Origin: Anaerobaca sp035448545 | GTDB taxonomy: Bacteria; Planctomycetota; Phycisphaerae; Sedimentisphaerales; Anaerobacaceae | Length of the DNA: 64,000 nt | NCBI GenBank assembly: GCA_035448545.1 | Contig: DAOTJE010000011.1 | Coordinates: forward strand, 1 to 64,000 | Reading direction: 5' to 3' | Part shown: positions 41,718 to 50,772 of the stretch, in pieces | How positions within the stretch are numbered: the stretch's first letter is position 1 | Layout: each line of letters begins with the position of its first letter | Made by a program: the position numbers and the translations under genes | Notes under the pieces: model-generated | Database searches by the model: none | Told to the model about the DNA's origin: nothing | The model's input: only the letters and a program-made list of their open reading frames with translations

Positions 41718-42470
41718 ATGATGAAATCGGAACCCTCGCGAAGAGAGGTGGTCACGGCCGGATCGCTCGGTTTGTTGGGCGCCGGCGCTGTGGGCAGCGG
41801 CATTCTGGGCCTGGGGGCGCCGTCACGATCCGCTGCGGCCGTCAGCGGCGCGTACCAGAACAATGCCTACACGCTGCCGCCCCTGCCCTATGGATACGAT
41901 GCGCTGGAGCCGCTGTATGATGAGCGGACGCTGACGATCCACCACACCAAGCATCACGCCGGCTACGTCAACGGGCTCAACGCCACGCTGGCCAAGCTCG
42001 AGGCGGCCCGCGCCTCGGGCGACTACAGCGCAATCAAGGCGCTGAGCCGCGACCTGGCGTTCAACGGCAGCGGCCACGTGCTGCACACGCTGTTCTGGCA
42101 CTCAATGAGTCCCGACAAGCCCGACGTGCCCGAGAGCCTCCGCCAGGCCATGACCCGGAGCTTCGGTTCGGTCGATGCGGCGCAGAAGCAGTTTGCTGCC
42201 GCGACGAAGGCCGCCGAGGCCAGCGGATGGGGCGTGCTCGCCTACGAGCCCATCGCCGACACGCTCCTGATCCTTCAGGCGGAGAAGCATCAGAACCTCG
42301 CCTTCACGGACACGGTCGCCCTGCTGGTGTGCGACGTGTGGGAGCATGCCTACTACCTGAAATACGCCAACGACCGCGGCGCGTGGGTGGACAACTTCAT
42401 GAAGATGGCGAACTGGCCCTTTGCCGCCCAGCGTCTGGAAGCCGCCCGCAAGGCTGTGGCGAAGGCATAG
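41718..42470 (+). CDS. sodA: Tat-exported Fe/Mn superoxide dismutase
   Basis: 250 residues, about 45 longer than cytosolic enzymes because of an N-terminal twin-arginine signal (PSRREVVTAGSLGLLGAG, to about residue 40). The enzyme part is standard: LPPLPYGYDALEPL, TIHHTKHHAGYVNGLN (first His ligand), HTLFWHSMSP (second His), GWGVLAYEP, and CDVWEHAYYLKYAND with the Asp and third His ligands. It removes superoxide in the periplasm or outside. Fe versus Mn cannot be decided here, so the symbol is provisional. The gene is convergent with the FAD oxidoreductase, separated by a palindromic element. Confidence 0.93.
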   Translation: MMKSEPSRREVVTAGSLGLLGAGAVGSGILGLGAPSRSAAAVSGAYQNNAYTLPPLPYGYDALEPLYDERTLTIHHTKHHAGYVNGLNATLAKLEAARASGDYSAIKALSRDLAFNGSGHVLHTLFWHSMSPDKPDVPESLRQAMTRSFGSVDAAQKQFAAATKAAEASGWGVLAYEPIADTLLILQAEKHQNLAFTDTVALLVCDVWEHAYYLKYANDRGAWVDNFMKMANWPFAAQRLEAARKAVAKA

Positions 42471-42490
42471 CCCTGCCGGTGCCGGGATCG

Positions 42491-42603
42491 GAGCAAAGAT
42501 CAAAGAGCAAAATGCAGGAATGTGGAAGTCATCCGCCGAAGGCGGATTCCACTATTTTGGTTTTTGCTTCTTGCGATTTGATATGGTTCTTTGATCTTTG
42601 CTC
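42491..42603. mobile_element. Palindromic dispersed element with 16-bp perfect inverted repeats
   Basis: GAGCAAAGATCAAAGA (42491-42506) is an exact inverted copy of 42588-42603. In the centre TCCGCCGAAGGCGGA (42532-42546) forms a second palindrome flanked by GTGGAA/TTCCAC. It is AT-rich compared with its surroundings, non-coding, and lies between two convergent genes. The nested layout suggests a MITE-like or large REP element. Confidence 0.65.
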
Positions 42604-42632
42604 TTCACGGCTGCATCCTCCGTTTCTGCACA

Positions 42633-44069
42633 TCAGATCACTGGCGCTGCCTCTCGCGGCCGGATGTTCTGGTTCACGCGGAACAGGTTCGTGGGGTCGT
42701 ACTTCGTCTTGATGTCCACCAGGCGCTCGTAGTTGTCACGATAGGTTGCCCTGACCCGCTCGGCGCCCTCTTCCATCATGAAGTTCGCGTACGCGCCGCC
42801 GGCGGAATACGGATGCAGGGCGGCCCAGTAGTCCCTGGCCCAGGTCGTGATCTTCACACGATTCGCCGGGTCGGGATCGACGCCGACGATCACCATCGAC
42901 CACGCTGCGTCGCGGTAGCTCCACGCGGTATCGCCGGGAGCCACCTCGTGCACCGCGCCGTCGACCGGATAGAGATGCATGGTCGATTGCGGTGTGGGAA
43001 GCGCCGCTCCATGCCGGAGATGCAGCTCGATGGCTTCGTCACTGAGCTCGTTCACGAAGTCGCCCTTCCAGTACCACTGCTGGCCGGGCGGATACAGCGC
43101 GTCGAACATGCTGTTCAGCGAAGGAAAAGGCATCGGGCCGAGGTGCTTGAAGTCCGGCTCGGCGAAATTCCAGACGGGTTCAAAGGCTTCTTCGGCATCC
43201 TCCAGCGATCCGGTATAGCACCAAACGATGCCGCACATCTTCTTGAGGTGGAGGTCCCTGGGAAACGGCGGGCCGGGAGGCACCGTCAGGAAAGCGAAGA
43301 ACCCGTAGAGGTCGACCGGGGCCTGCCTGCTGAAATCCCGGTACCACCTCAGGACATCGCGCGCCTTGTCGAAGGACCATAGCGTCACGCCGGCGTAGAC
43401 CGCATCGACGGGATGCGCCCGGAACAGGAACGAGGTCACGACGCCGAAATTACCGCCGCCGCCACGAATGGCCCAGAAGAGATCCTCGTTCTCGCGCGGA
43501 CCGGCGGTGACAAAGCGACCGTCGGCCAGGACGAGGTCGGCCTCCAGCAGGTTGTCAATGGTCAGGCCGTACTTCCGGGTCAGATAACCGTGCCCGCCGC
43601 CCAGCGTCAGTCCGGGAACGCCCGTGGTGGATATGGCCCCGCTCGGCACCGCCAGACCGAACGCATGTGCGGCGTGGTCCACGTCACCCCAACGACACCC
43701 CGGCTCGACACGGACCGTACGATGCGTCGGGTCTACGCGAATCCCCTTCATGAGGCTCAGGTCGATCACGAGTCCATCGTCGCAGAGACCCAGCCCCGGG
43801 CCGTTGTGGCCTCCGCCGCGAACCGCCAGCAGGAGATCGTTCCGCCGGGCGAAGTTCACGGCCGTGACCACATCGGCGACGTCCCGGCATCGTGCGATCA
43901 GCGCCGGGTGTTTGTCGATCATCGCATTGTAGAGAGTCCTCGCTTCGTCGTACGCCGGATGCCACGGCTCGATCAGTTCGCCACGAAGAGAGGCGCCAAA
44001 CTCGGATACCGTGCTTTCCTCCAAGGTCACCTTGCCGTTGGAGATTGTCTTGACCGCTGAAGCAGCCAT
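42633..44069 (-). CDS. FAD-binding oxidoreductase, berberine-bridge-enzyme-like
   Basis: 478 residues from the ATG at 44069, which follows GGAAAGGAG; a longer in-frame reading upstream lacks support. The FAD-binding (PCMH-type) domain shows ALIARCRDVADVVTAVNFA, VRGGGHNGPGLGL (the His of the GGGH motif is the usual covalent FAD site), DLSLMKGIRVDP, and TLGGGHGYLTRKYGLTIDN. The C-terminal BBE motif is YDPTNLFRVNQNI. Members oxidise sugars, alkaloids or polyketides with oxygen. No export signal is evident. Substrate unknown. Confidence 0.9.
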   Translation of the reverse strand: MAASAVKTISNGKVTLEESTVSEFGASLRGELIEPWHPAYDEARTLYNAMIDKHPALIARCRDVADVVTAVNFARRNDLLLAVRGGGHNGPGLGLCDDGLVIDLSLMKGIRVDPTHRTVRVEPGCRWGDVDHAAHAFGLAVPSGAISTTGVPGLTLGGGHGYLTRKYGLTIDNLLEADLVLADGRFVTAGPRENEDLFWAIRGGGGNFGVVTSFLFRAHPVDAVYAGVTLWSFDKARDVLRWYRDFSRQAPVDLYGFFAFLTVPPGPPFPRDLHLKKMCGIVWCYTGSLEDAEEAFEPVWNFAEPDFKHLGPMPFPSLNSMFDALYPPGQQWYWKGDFVNELSDEAIELHLRHGAALPTPQSTMHLYPVDGAVHEVAPGDTAWSYRDAAWSMVIVGVDPDPANRVKITTWARDYWAALHPYSAGGAYANFMMEEGAERVRATYRDNYERLVDIKTKYDPTNLFRVNQNIRPREAAPVI

Positions 44070-44167
44070 AATCGGTCTCCTTTCCATGAAGCCGGCAGGC
44101 ACCTTCTGCCGGCGATTGTCGCCCGCCGAAGGTGCGAACCGCGCGACTGCCGGCATCCCGTTCCCGG

Positions 44168-44198
44168 AAAAGGGGGCTGTACTCCGCCGGAGCCCCCT
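44168..44198 (-). terminator. Intrinsic terminator downstream of the OsmC gene
   Basis: AGGGGGCT (44171-44178) pairs with AGCCCCCT (44191-44198). On the minus strand the stem is followed by four T residues. It lies 75 bases beyond the OsmC stop and before the FAD oxidoreductase gene. Confidence 0.75.
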
Positions 44199-44253
44199 TT
44201 TCGGTTCGTCACAAAGATTATTTCTGCACGGGTCGACTCGACGCCGGCTGCCC

Positions 44254-44277
44254 GCAGGGGCAATCACTCGCCCCTAC
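44254..44277. repeat. GGGGC-N-GCCCC palindrome, copy 3
   Basis: GCAGGGGCAATCACTCGCCCCTAC, a diverged member of the GGGGCGAATG family. On the minus strand its AGTAGGGGCG end supplies the TAG stop codon of the OsmC gene. Confidence 0.7.
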
Positions 44278-44834
44278 TTGGGCTCGACGGTGACATCGAC
44301 CCTGGCTCCCTGCGTGATGGTGTTGAAAACGGGAGAATACTCGGTCAGTCTCTTGAGGCGTTCCATGTTGTTGGCGTCGGCCTTGACCCTGAACTTGACG
44401 CGGATATTCGTGTAGCCCTTCGGAACGTCTTCGGACAAACCGAGGAAGCCGCGCAAATCCAAGTCGCCTTCGAGTTCGGATTCCAGCTCCTCGATGTGAA
44501 TGCCACGTACGGCGGCATGAGCCACCATGCCCGTCGTCATGCAGCCGGCCAGAGCATTGAGCAGATGCTCGACCGGATTCGGCGCCTGGTCGTCGCCGGC
44601 CAGCACCGGCGGCTCATCGGCGTGCAACTCGAAAGGCCGCTGATGCGTCATCTCCTGTTTGGCGCCGTAGAAACCGGTGATCCGCGTGCGATTGTGACTG
44701 CCGCGGATCCACTTGTTGGTCGCTCGGAACTTGCATCTGGCCAGGGCGGGGTCGTTTTCGATCGCGCTGATGGTATTATGGAGAATGTCCAGATCGATTC
44801 CATTTACCGTACTGGTTGTCTGGTGCGTCGCCAT
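44274..44834 (-). CDS. OsmC-family protein
   Basis: 186 residues from the ATG at 44834; GGAGGT is 10 bases upstream. Motifs: ADEPPVLAGDDQAPNPVEHL, LNALAGCMTTGMVAHAA with the conserved N-terminal-type Cys, and RGIHIEELESELEGDLD. Where classical OsmC/Ohr has a second Cys in a C-P motif, this protein has YSPVFNTI, so that Cys is replaced by Ser. The peroxidase cycle of Ohr is therefore doubtful. Similar single-Cys relatives (YhfA type) are known. The stop codon comes from a dispersed palindrome. Confidence 0.88.
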   Translation of the reverse strand: MATHQTTSTVNGIDLDILHNTISAIENDPALARCKFRATNKWIRGSHNRTRITGFYGAKQEMTHQRPFELHADEPPVLAGDDQAPNPVEHLLNALAGCMTTGMVAHAAVRGIHIEELESELEGDLDLRGFLGLSEDVPKGYTNIRVKFRVKADANNMERLKRLTEYSPVFNTITQGARVDVTVEPK

Positions 44835-45119
44835 TTTCTCATGACCTCCCAAAAAGCGCCATAGACGGTGGCAGCCTCACACGCGGCTTACGCGATGGCG
44901 GACCTGGGGTTGCCACCGGTCGTCTCTTCACTTGACTTGCCATGCCTCGCTATCATTGCTCCCGACGGAACAGATACGAGCCAACAAGACGCGGGGTTTT
45001 GGAAAAATGATATTATTCCCGTGGGCATGATAGACTTTTTGCGCAAACCAATCTTGTGCCGGCTACCCACAGGTGTGGATGGTTGTTCGGCCCTACAGAT
45101 CGGCCGTCCAGGCGCAGGA

Positions 45120-46730
45120 TCAGTGCTTGAAGTGGCGTTTTCCCGTGAAGATCATGGCGATGCCGTGTGCATCGGCGGCGGCGATGACCTCGGGGTCCTT
45201 CTTCGATCCGCCGGGCTGAACGATCGCGGCGATGCCCGCCTTGGCGGCGTTATCCACGTTGTCCGGGAACGGGAAGAACGCATCGGACGCCATCACGGCG
45301 CCGCGGGCCTCCTCACCGGCCTGCTTCATGGCCAGCAGTCCGGACTCGACGCGGTTCATCTGGCCGGCGCCGACGCCGAGAATGCGCCGGTTCTTGGCGA
45401 GGATGATCGTGTTGCTCTTGGTGTGTTTGGCCACCAGCCAAGCGACACGCAGGTCTTCCATCTGCTCCGGCGTGGGCTTGGTCTGCGTCGGGCACGTCAC
45501 CACCTCCGGCTCCCATCCGGCAAGGTCGCGCTTCTGGAGCAGCAGCCCGCCGACGATGCAGCGGATGTCGAATTCGGACGCGTCGATCTTCGTGCGGTCG
45601 ATCGGCCCGGTTTCGATCAGACGAACGCGGCTGCCCCAGGTCTTCAACGTCCGGATGATCTCGATGGCGTCTTTCTCGAATCGCGGCGAGACGATCACCT
45701 CTGCAAAGAAACCGCTGGCGCCGAGCGCCTTCCCGAATCGGCCGTAGGACTCCATGATCGTCTGGGCCAGCTCGATGTTGACGGGCCGGTTGACGGCGAT
45801 AATCCCGCCGAACGCGCTGACCACGTCGCCCTCGTAGGCCTTGCGATAGGCGACGGTGATGTCCTCGTCGATGGCGCAGCCGCATGGGTTGAGATGCTTG
45901 ACCACCACCGCGGCCGGCTCGTCGAATTCCTTGACCAACTCGAAAGCGGCGTTGGCGTCGAGCAGGTTGTTGAAGCTGATTTCCGTGCCGCATTCCAGGA
46001 GCCTGCCGTTACACACCGAAGGCTCGGCGCTGGCCGGGAGCTTGTACAGTGCTGCGGTCTGGTGGGGATTCTCGCCGTAGCGCAGGGTCGCCTCGCGCGT
46101 CAGGGCGATGGAGATCCGGTTCGGGAACTCGACACCTGCCTTGGCATGAAGGTACCGGGAGATCGCGGCGTCATACGCCGCAGTCAGACTGAAGGCCGTG
46201 CGTGCCAACTCGCTGCGCAGCGCCCCGCTGACGGCGCCGTTGTTGTTGCGCATCTGTTCGATGACCTGGGCATATTGGCCGGGATCGGTGACGACCGCAA
46301 CGAACTTGTGGTTCTTGGCCGCCGAGCGAATCATGCTCGGTCCGCCAATGTCGATGTTCTCGATCGCCTCCTCGAACGTGACATCCGCCTTCGCCACCGT
46401 CGCTTCGAACGGATAGAGGTTGACGCAGACCAGATCGATCGGCTCGATGCCGTGCTCCGCCATGGCCTCCACGTGCTCCTTCTTGTCCCGAAGGCCGAGC
46501 AGCGCGCCGTGAATCTTGGGATGAAGGGTTTTGACCCGCCCGTCCATCATTTCGGGGAAGCCCGTCACCGCGTCGATGCTCACCACCGGCACGCCGGCCT
46601 GCGCCAGCTTGGCGGCGGTCCCGCCCGTGCTGATGATCCGGACACCCATTTGCACCAAGGCCTTGGCAAAATCGACGACCCCGGTCTTGTCCGAGACGCT
46701 GATCAGAGCGGTCTTGATTGTGACGTCCAT
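45120..46730 (-). CDS. purH: Bifunctional AICAR transformylase / IMP cyclohydrolase
   Basis: 536 residues; catalyses the last two steps of IMP synthesis in the cytosol. The ATG at 46730 follows GGAGAAGGAG. The N-terminal MGS-like cyclohydrolase domain shows ALISVSDKTGVVDFAKAL, ISTGGTAAKL, GFPEMMDGRVKTLHPKIHG. The transformylase domain has RYGENPHQTAALY, VVKHLNPCG (catalytic Lys-His) and SDAFFPFPDNVD. Full length with no defect seen. It is the only purine gene in the window. Confidence 0.96.
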   Translation of the reverse strand: MDVTIKTALISVSDKTGVVDFAKALVQMGVRIISTGGTAAKLAQAGVPVVSIDAVTGFPEMMDGRVKTLHPKIHGALLGLRDKKEHVEAMAEHGIEPIDLVCVNLYPFEATVAKADVTFEEAIENIDIGGPSMIRSAAKNHKFVAVVTDPGQYAQVIEQMRNNNGAVSGALRSELARTAFSLTAAYDAAISRYLHAKAGVEFPNRISIALTREATLRYGENPHQTAALYKLPASAEPSVCNGRLLECGTEISFNNLLDANAAFELVKEFDEPAAVVVKHLNPCGCAIDEDITVAYRKAYEGDVVSAFGGIIAVNRPVNIELAQTIMESYGRFGKALGASGFFAEVIVSPRFEKDAIEIIRTLKTWGSRVRLIETGPIDRTKIDASEFDIRCIVGGLLLQKRDLAGWEPEVVTCPTQTKPTPEQMEDLRVAWLVAKHTKSNTIILAKNRRILGVGAGQMNRVESGLLAMKQAGEEARGAVMASDAFFPFPDNVDNAAKAGIAAIVQPGGSKKDPEVIAAADAHGIAMIFTGKRHFKH

Positions 46731-46806
46731 TTCAACTCCTTCTCCTTGGTTCGTTTCGTTGTCGTGCCAGGATTCCGATTGGCACCGCACCACTCGGCGG
46801 CATGGC

Positions 46807-47925
46807 CTAACGCCCATCCTGCCTCGGCTGGAGACACAGAATCCGGCCGCGCTGGTCGGCTACGTAGATCTTCGCATCGGCCACGTTGGCCGCGTAATCG
46901 GAGACGTCCGCGAAGTTCACCCACAGCAGCCGGCGGCCTGATGCATTATCCATGAGCACCAGCGTCCGATCCCTGGTAATCAGATAGGCCTTGTTACCGG
47001 CCTCGGCGAGCAGATCAACCCCTTCGGGCAGCGACCAGAGGGCCTTGCCCGTGTTCCGGCTGATCGCGGTGACCCCGCGACCGGGGGCATATTGATAAAC
47101 CGTCGCGGCCGTTACGCGCGGTGCGCGGTCCAGGATCGCCTCGGTCTGATACTTCCAGGCGAACGAGACACTGTTGGTCCCGATCGCATCGACGCGATAG
47201 ACACAGGTGTCCTTGCTGGCGAAGAAGAACGAACGGCCGTCGCGAATGACCGGCCCGGCCATCGCCCCGACGGCGTCAAACTGCCACAGTTTCCTCGGCC
47301 CGTCGGGCGCCATGGCGACCAGATTGCCTGCGTCCGTACCGAACACGACCATGTCCTCGTCGGCAATGACCGAGGTAATCACCGAGTCGTTGTCGGCGGA
47401 GGCCTTGAACAGCTCGATCAGATTCCGGGCCCGGAAGACATGAAGACGCCGGTCGGCGGCGCTGACATAGAAAAACTCGCTGTTCCGCACCGGCGGTGCA
47501 ATGATGCTCAACCCCAGGTTCGTGACGCGCCTGGGGGTCCCGGCATTCGCATCCAGCTCGACAAGCTGGTTGTCGATCACCGTGATCAGGCGGTCACCGT
47601 AGACGTTCCAGCCGAAGACGGGAAAACCTGCCGGCGCGATCGAACCACCGAAGAGGACCTCGCCGCGGTGACGGTCGAGCGACCACACGTAGTTCTGTGC
47701 CGATCGCACGTACAGCCGATCGCCCAGAATCATCAGCATCTCGAGACGCTCGCCCTGCCGAAGCGGAACGGCCGTCTGCCAGACCGAGGCCAGCCTCAGA
47801 GAATCCAGCAGGTCCTTGGATACGAGCCACTCCAAACCTTCTGCGCCGTGCCCGGTGGCAGGAACAGTCAGCAACAGACCCGTCACCAGGGACAGCCACG
47901 TCTTTTGCATCACCGGTCTTCGCAT
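46807..47925 (-). CDS. Secreted PQQ-like beta-propeller protein
   Basis: 372 residues from the ATG at 47925. The signal peptide region is TWLSLVTGLLLTVPATGHG. Repeated blades of the type NYVWSLDRHRGEVLFGG, LVAMAPDGPRKLWQFD, VYRVDAIGTNSVSFAWKYQ, TAISRNTGKALWSL and LVLMDNASGRRLLWV, each with the YxxD..tG...W pattern, define a PQQ/pyrrolo-quinoline-like propeller. No catalytic cofactor residues can be identified; such proteins usually bind partners. It may be co-transcribed with the small gene just upstream, as its frame ends near 48003. Confidence 0.8.
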   Translation of the reverse strand: MRRPVMQKTWLSLVTGLLLTVPATGHGAEGLEWLVSKDLLDSLRLASVWQTAVPLRQGERLEMLMILGDRLYVRSAQNYVWSLDRHRGEVLFGGSIAPAGFPVFGWNVYGDRLITVIDNQLVELDANAGTPRRVTNLGLSIIAPPVRNSEFFYVSAADRRLHVFRARNLIELFKASADNDSVITSVIADEDMVVFGTDAGNLVAMAPDGPRKLWQFDAVGAMAGPVIRDGRSFFFASKDTCVYRVDAIGTNSVSFAWKYQTEAILDRAPRVTAATVYQYAPGRGVTAISRNTGKALWSLPEGVDLLAEAGNKAYLITRDRTLVLMDNASGRRLLWVNFADVSDYAANVADAKIYVADQRGRILCLQPRQDGR

Positions 47926-48002
47926 ATCCACGTCCTCGCAAGAAGAGCCACCTCCCCACTCCTGCCCGGCCGGCACCGTACACGGTACCATCGGTCCAGG
48001 AC

Positions 48003-48320
48003 TCACGGCAGCTCGACGAAGTCCGCCAGATCGACGCCGTGCTCGGCCTCGAAGCGTTTCATCTCCTCAATGCGCTCGATGTCCTCCTGGATTCGGTTGA
48101 CCAACTTGAAAATGTACGGTTTGCCCGAGAGACGATTCCGCAGATCATCGAGCATGGGCTCCCAGGAACCGCCGTACAACTGTCTTTTCAGTGCCACGAG
48201 CATTCTGTGCTCCGCGCTGAGGTGGCTGACGTAGTCGTCCAGGCTGCCCTGTGGGGCGCCAACGGCCTTTCCCACCTCCACATCCTCGCGGTTCTTGCTG
48301 GTTCGGGTCGGTTCAGCCAT
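48003..48320 (-). CDS. Small helical protein, function unknown
   Basis: 105 residues, no signal or membrane span. The ATG follows GAGGTG. Heptad-like helices: LDDYVSHLSAEHRMLVALK, PMLDDLRNRLSGKPYIF, KLVNRIQEDIERIEEMKRF. It has a promoter-like element at 48374-48402 and the beta-propeller gene lies 78 bases downstream. Family not recognised. Confidence 0.65.
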   Translation of the reverse strand: MAEPTRTSKNREDVEVGKAVGAPQGSLDDYVSHLSAEHRMLVALKRQLYGGSWEPMLDDLRNRLSGKPYIFKLVNRIQEDIERIEEMKRFEAEHGVDLADFVELP

Positions 48321-48373
48321 ATGTCGTCACCTCGCCGTCGGGCGCACAGATCAAGCCGGGGCACGTCACTCGC

Positions 48374-48402
48374 ATCGTACTGCCCGGTCCGGAGGAATTC
48401 AA
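48374..48402 (-). promoter_or_regulatory. Promoter-like element for the small helical protein gene
   Basis: Minus strand: TTGAAT (48397-48402), a 17-base spacer, TACGAT (48374-48379), about 45 bases upstream of the ATG at 48320. Confidence 0.45.
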
Positions 48403-48533
48403 CAGTTTTTCCCAGATTGACCGCAAGAATCACCGTCCAGGTTGTCTATCTTGAGGCCGCCGGGCAGAGCCTCCACCCGTGGAGCTCCAACGCAGTGGGG
48501 AGGTCGGACGGGCAGTTTTGTCGCAGCCACGGT

Positions 48534-48562
48534 TTGACAAAGCCGGGGACAGCCCGTTCAAT
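48534..48562 (+). promoter_or_regulatory. Promoter of the prolyl oligopeptidase gene
   Basis: Perfect TTGACA (48534-48539), a 17-base spacer and TTCAAT (48557-48562), about 52 bases before the ATG at 48615. Confidence 0.6.
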
Positions 48563-48614
48563 GGGACCGCCATCGCGACCGGATACAGAACCGACCAGGA
48601 ATGGAGACCAGCAG

Positions 48615-50765
48615 ATGAACGAACGATCCGTCTGGACAACCGTGATACTCACCCTGATTGCGGCTTGGGGTGCGGGCTGCCATTCCCTCTCGGCCCCACC
48701 GGCGGCACAGCGCCGGCCCGCCTATCCGCCGGCCCGCAAGGAAGCGGTAGTCGACGTCTATCATGGCATTGAGGTGGCCGACCCCTATCGCTGGCTCGAA
48801 GACGCCGACTCGGCCGAGACGCAGGCGTGGGTCGCCCGGCAGAACGACCTGACCGAGCAGTTCCTGGCTCGCAGCGGGGTGCGCGAGAAGATCAAGGCCC
48901 GGCTCAAGTCGCTGACGAATTACCCGCGCTACTCGTCTCCGTCGAAGCAGGGCGGACGGTACTTCTTCTGGAAGAACGATGGCCTTCAGAACCAGTCGGT
49001 CCTGTACGTCCAGGACAACCTCAATGCCGAGACCAGGGTCGTCGTCAATCCCAACCTGCTCAGCGCCGACGGCACCGTGGCAGTGACGACGGCCGCACTG
49101 AACTGGGACGGCACCAAACTGGCGTATGGCCTCTCACGAAGCGGCAGTGACGAGCAGGAGGTGCGGATTCGCGAAGTCGATTGGGGGATGGATCTCGATG
49201 AAGTCCTGCGATGGTGCCGCTTCACGACCATCGCCTGGCACCACAACGGCAGCGGGTTCTTCTACAGCCGGTTCCCCGATCCGAACACGGTCGCAGAGGA
49301 AGACCGCCTGAACTACAACCGTCTCTACTGGCATCGGCTCGGGACGCCGCAATCGGCCGATGTCCTGATCTACGAACGGCCCGACAACAAGGAGCTGAGC
49401 CTCGCGCCGGTCGTCACCGAAGATGGCCAGTACCTCGTGCTCTACCTCCACCAAGGGACCGATCCGAGGAATCGCGTGTATTACCGGCCGCTCGAAGGCG
49501 ACGAGCCATTCATTCGGCTGCTCGATGAGGCCGATGCACGATACGATTTCCTCGGCAATCTGGGGCCCATCTTCTATTTCTTGACGGACCTGGACGCTCC
49601 GAAAGGACGCATCGTAGCCATTGACACGGACCGGCCTGCGCAAGCTCACTGGAGCACGGTGATACCGGAAAGCGATGACGTGATCGACTACGCCGCCTGG
49701 GTCGACAGCCAACTCGTGGTCGTCTACATGCACGACGTGCATCACCGGCTCAAGGTCTTCCACCTCGACGGCCAGTACATTCGTGACATTGGTCTGCCCG
49801 GCCCCGGGACGATCGGAGGCCTCTGGGGCCGACAGGACGATCCCGAGATGTTCTTCAGCTTCACGTCGTTCCTCCATCCAACCACAAGCTTCCGCTACGA
49901 CCTTCGTTCGAACGAGCTACGCGTGATCCATCAGCCGGAGATCGACTTCGATCTGGCGGCGTACGAGACGCGACAGGTCTTCTGCACCTCCAAGGACGGG
50001 ACCCGCGTCCCCCTGTTCGTCACACATCGCAAGGGTCTGGTGCAGGACGGCAGTCACCCCACCCTGCTCTATGGATACGGCGGCTTCAACATCAACCTCA
50101 TGCCGGGATTCTCCACAGCGATACTGGCCTGGCTCGAAGCCGGAGGCATCTACGTCCAGGCCAACTTGCGAGGCGGCAGTGAGTACGGCGAATCGTGGCA
50201 CCGGGCCGGCATGCTCGACAGGAAGCAGAACGTCTTCGACGACTTCATCGCAGCGGCCGAATGGCTCATCGAGAACAACTACACGCGGCCCGGCAGACTG
50301 GCGATTCGCGGGGGCAGCAACGGTGGTCTGCTCGTCGCGGCCTGTATGCTCCAGCGACCCCATCTGTATGGGGCCGTCGTCTGCCAGGTCCCGGTGATCG
50401 ACATGCTGCGCTACCACCGGTTCACCGCGGGCCGGTACTGGATTCCCGAGTATGGAAACGCGGAGGCAAGCCGGGAGGAGTTTGACTATCTCTACGCCTA
50501 TTCTCCTCTGCACAACGTCAAAGCAGGCGTTGGATATCCGCCGATCCTGATCACCTCGGCCGATACGGACGACCGCGTCGTGCCGCTGCACGCCAAGAAG
50601 TTCGCCGCGACGCTTCAAGAAAAGGCGGTCGGTGACAATCCTATCCTGCTGCGCGTTGAGACCAAAGCCGGACACGGAGGCGGAAAACCCGTCTCCAAGG
50701 CCATCGACGAACAGGCCGACATCTACGCGTTCCTCTTCGATGTGCTGGGGATGCAGGGCAGGTGA
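48615..50765 (+). CDS. Prolyl oligopeptidase family serine peptidase (S9A), exported
   Basis: 716 residues. GGAGA is 7 bases before the ATG. The N-terminus has a hydrophobic export segment (TTVILTLIAAWGAGC) with a possible lipobox GAGC. A seven-bladed propeller follows (DPYRWLEDADSAETQAWVA, KNDGLQNQSVLYVQ, LSRSGSDEQEVRI). The C-terminal peptidase domain has YGYGGFNINL, LRGGSEYGESWHRAG, the nucleophile elbow IRGGSNGGLL (Ser), TSADTDDRVVPLHA (Asp) and TKAGHGGGKP (His). It cuts short peptides after proline. The 7-base gap to the convergent GH100-like gene leaves no room for a terminator. Confidence 0.95.
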   Translation: MNERSVWTTVILTLIAAWGAGCHSLSAPPAAQRRPAYPPARKEAVVDVYHGIEVADPYRWLEDADSAETQAWVARQNDLTEQFLARSGVREKIKARLKSLTNYPRYSSPSKQGGRYFFWKNDGLQNQSVLYVQDNLNAETRVVVNPNLLSADGTVAVTTAALNWDGTKLAYGLSRSGSDEQEVRIREVDWGMDLDEVLRWCRFTTIAWHHNGSGFFYSRFPDPNTVAEEDRLNYNRLYWHRLGTPQSADVLIYERPDNKELSLAPVVTEDGQYLVLYLHQGTDPRNRVYYRPLEGDEPFIRLLDEADARYDFLGNLGPIFYFLTDLDAPKGRIVAIDTDRPAQAHWSTVIPESDDVIDYAAWVDSQLVVVYMHDVHHRLKVFHLDGQYIRDIGLPGPGTIGGLWGRQDDPEMFFSFTSFLHPTTSFRYDLRSNELRVIHQPEIDFDLAAYETRQVFCTSKDGTRVPLFVTHRKGLVQDGSHPTLLYGYGGFNINLMPGFSTAILAWLEAGGIYVQANLRGGSEYGESWHRAGMLDRKQNVFDDFIAAAEWLIENNYTRPGRLAIRGGSNGGLLVAACMLQRPHLYGAVVCQVPVIDMLRYHRFTAGRYWIPEYGNAEASREEFDYLYAYSPLHNVKAGVGYPPILITSADTDDRVVPLHAKKFAATLQEKAVGDNPILLRVETKAGHGGGKPVSKAIDEQADIYAFLFDVLGMQGR

Positions 50766-50772
50766 CGGACGA

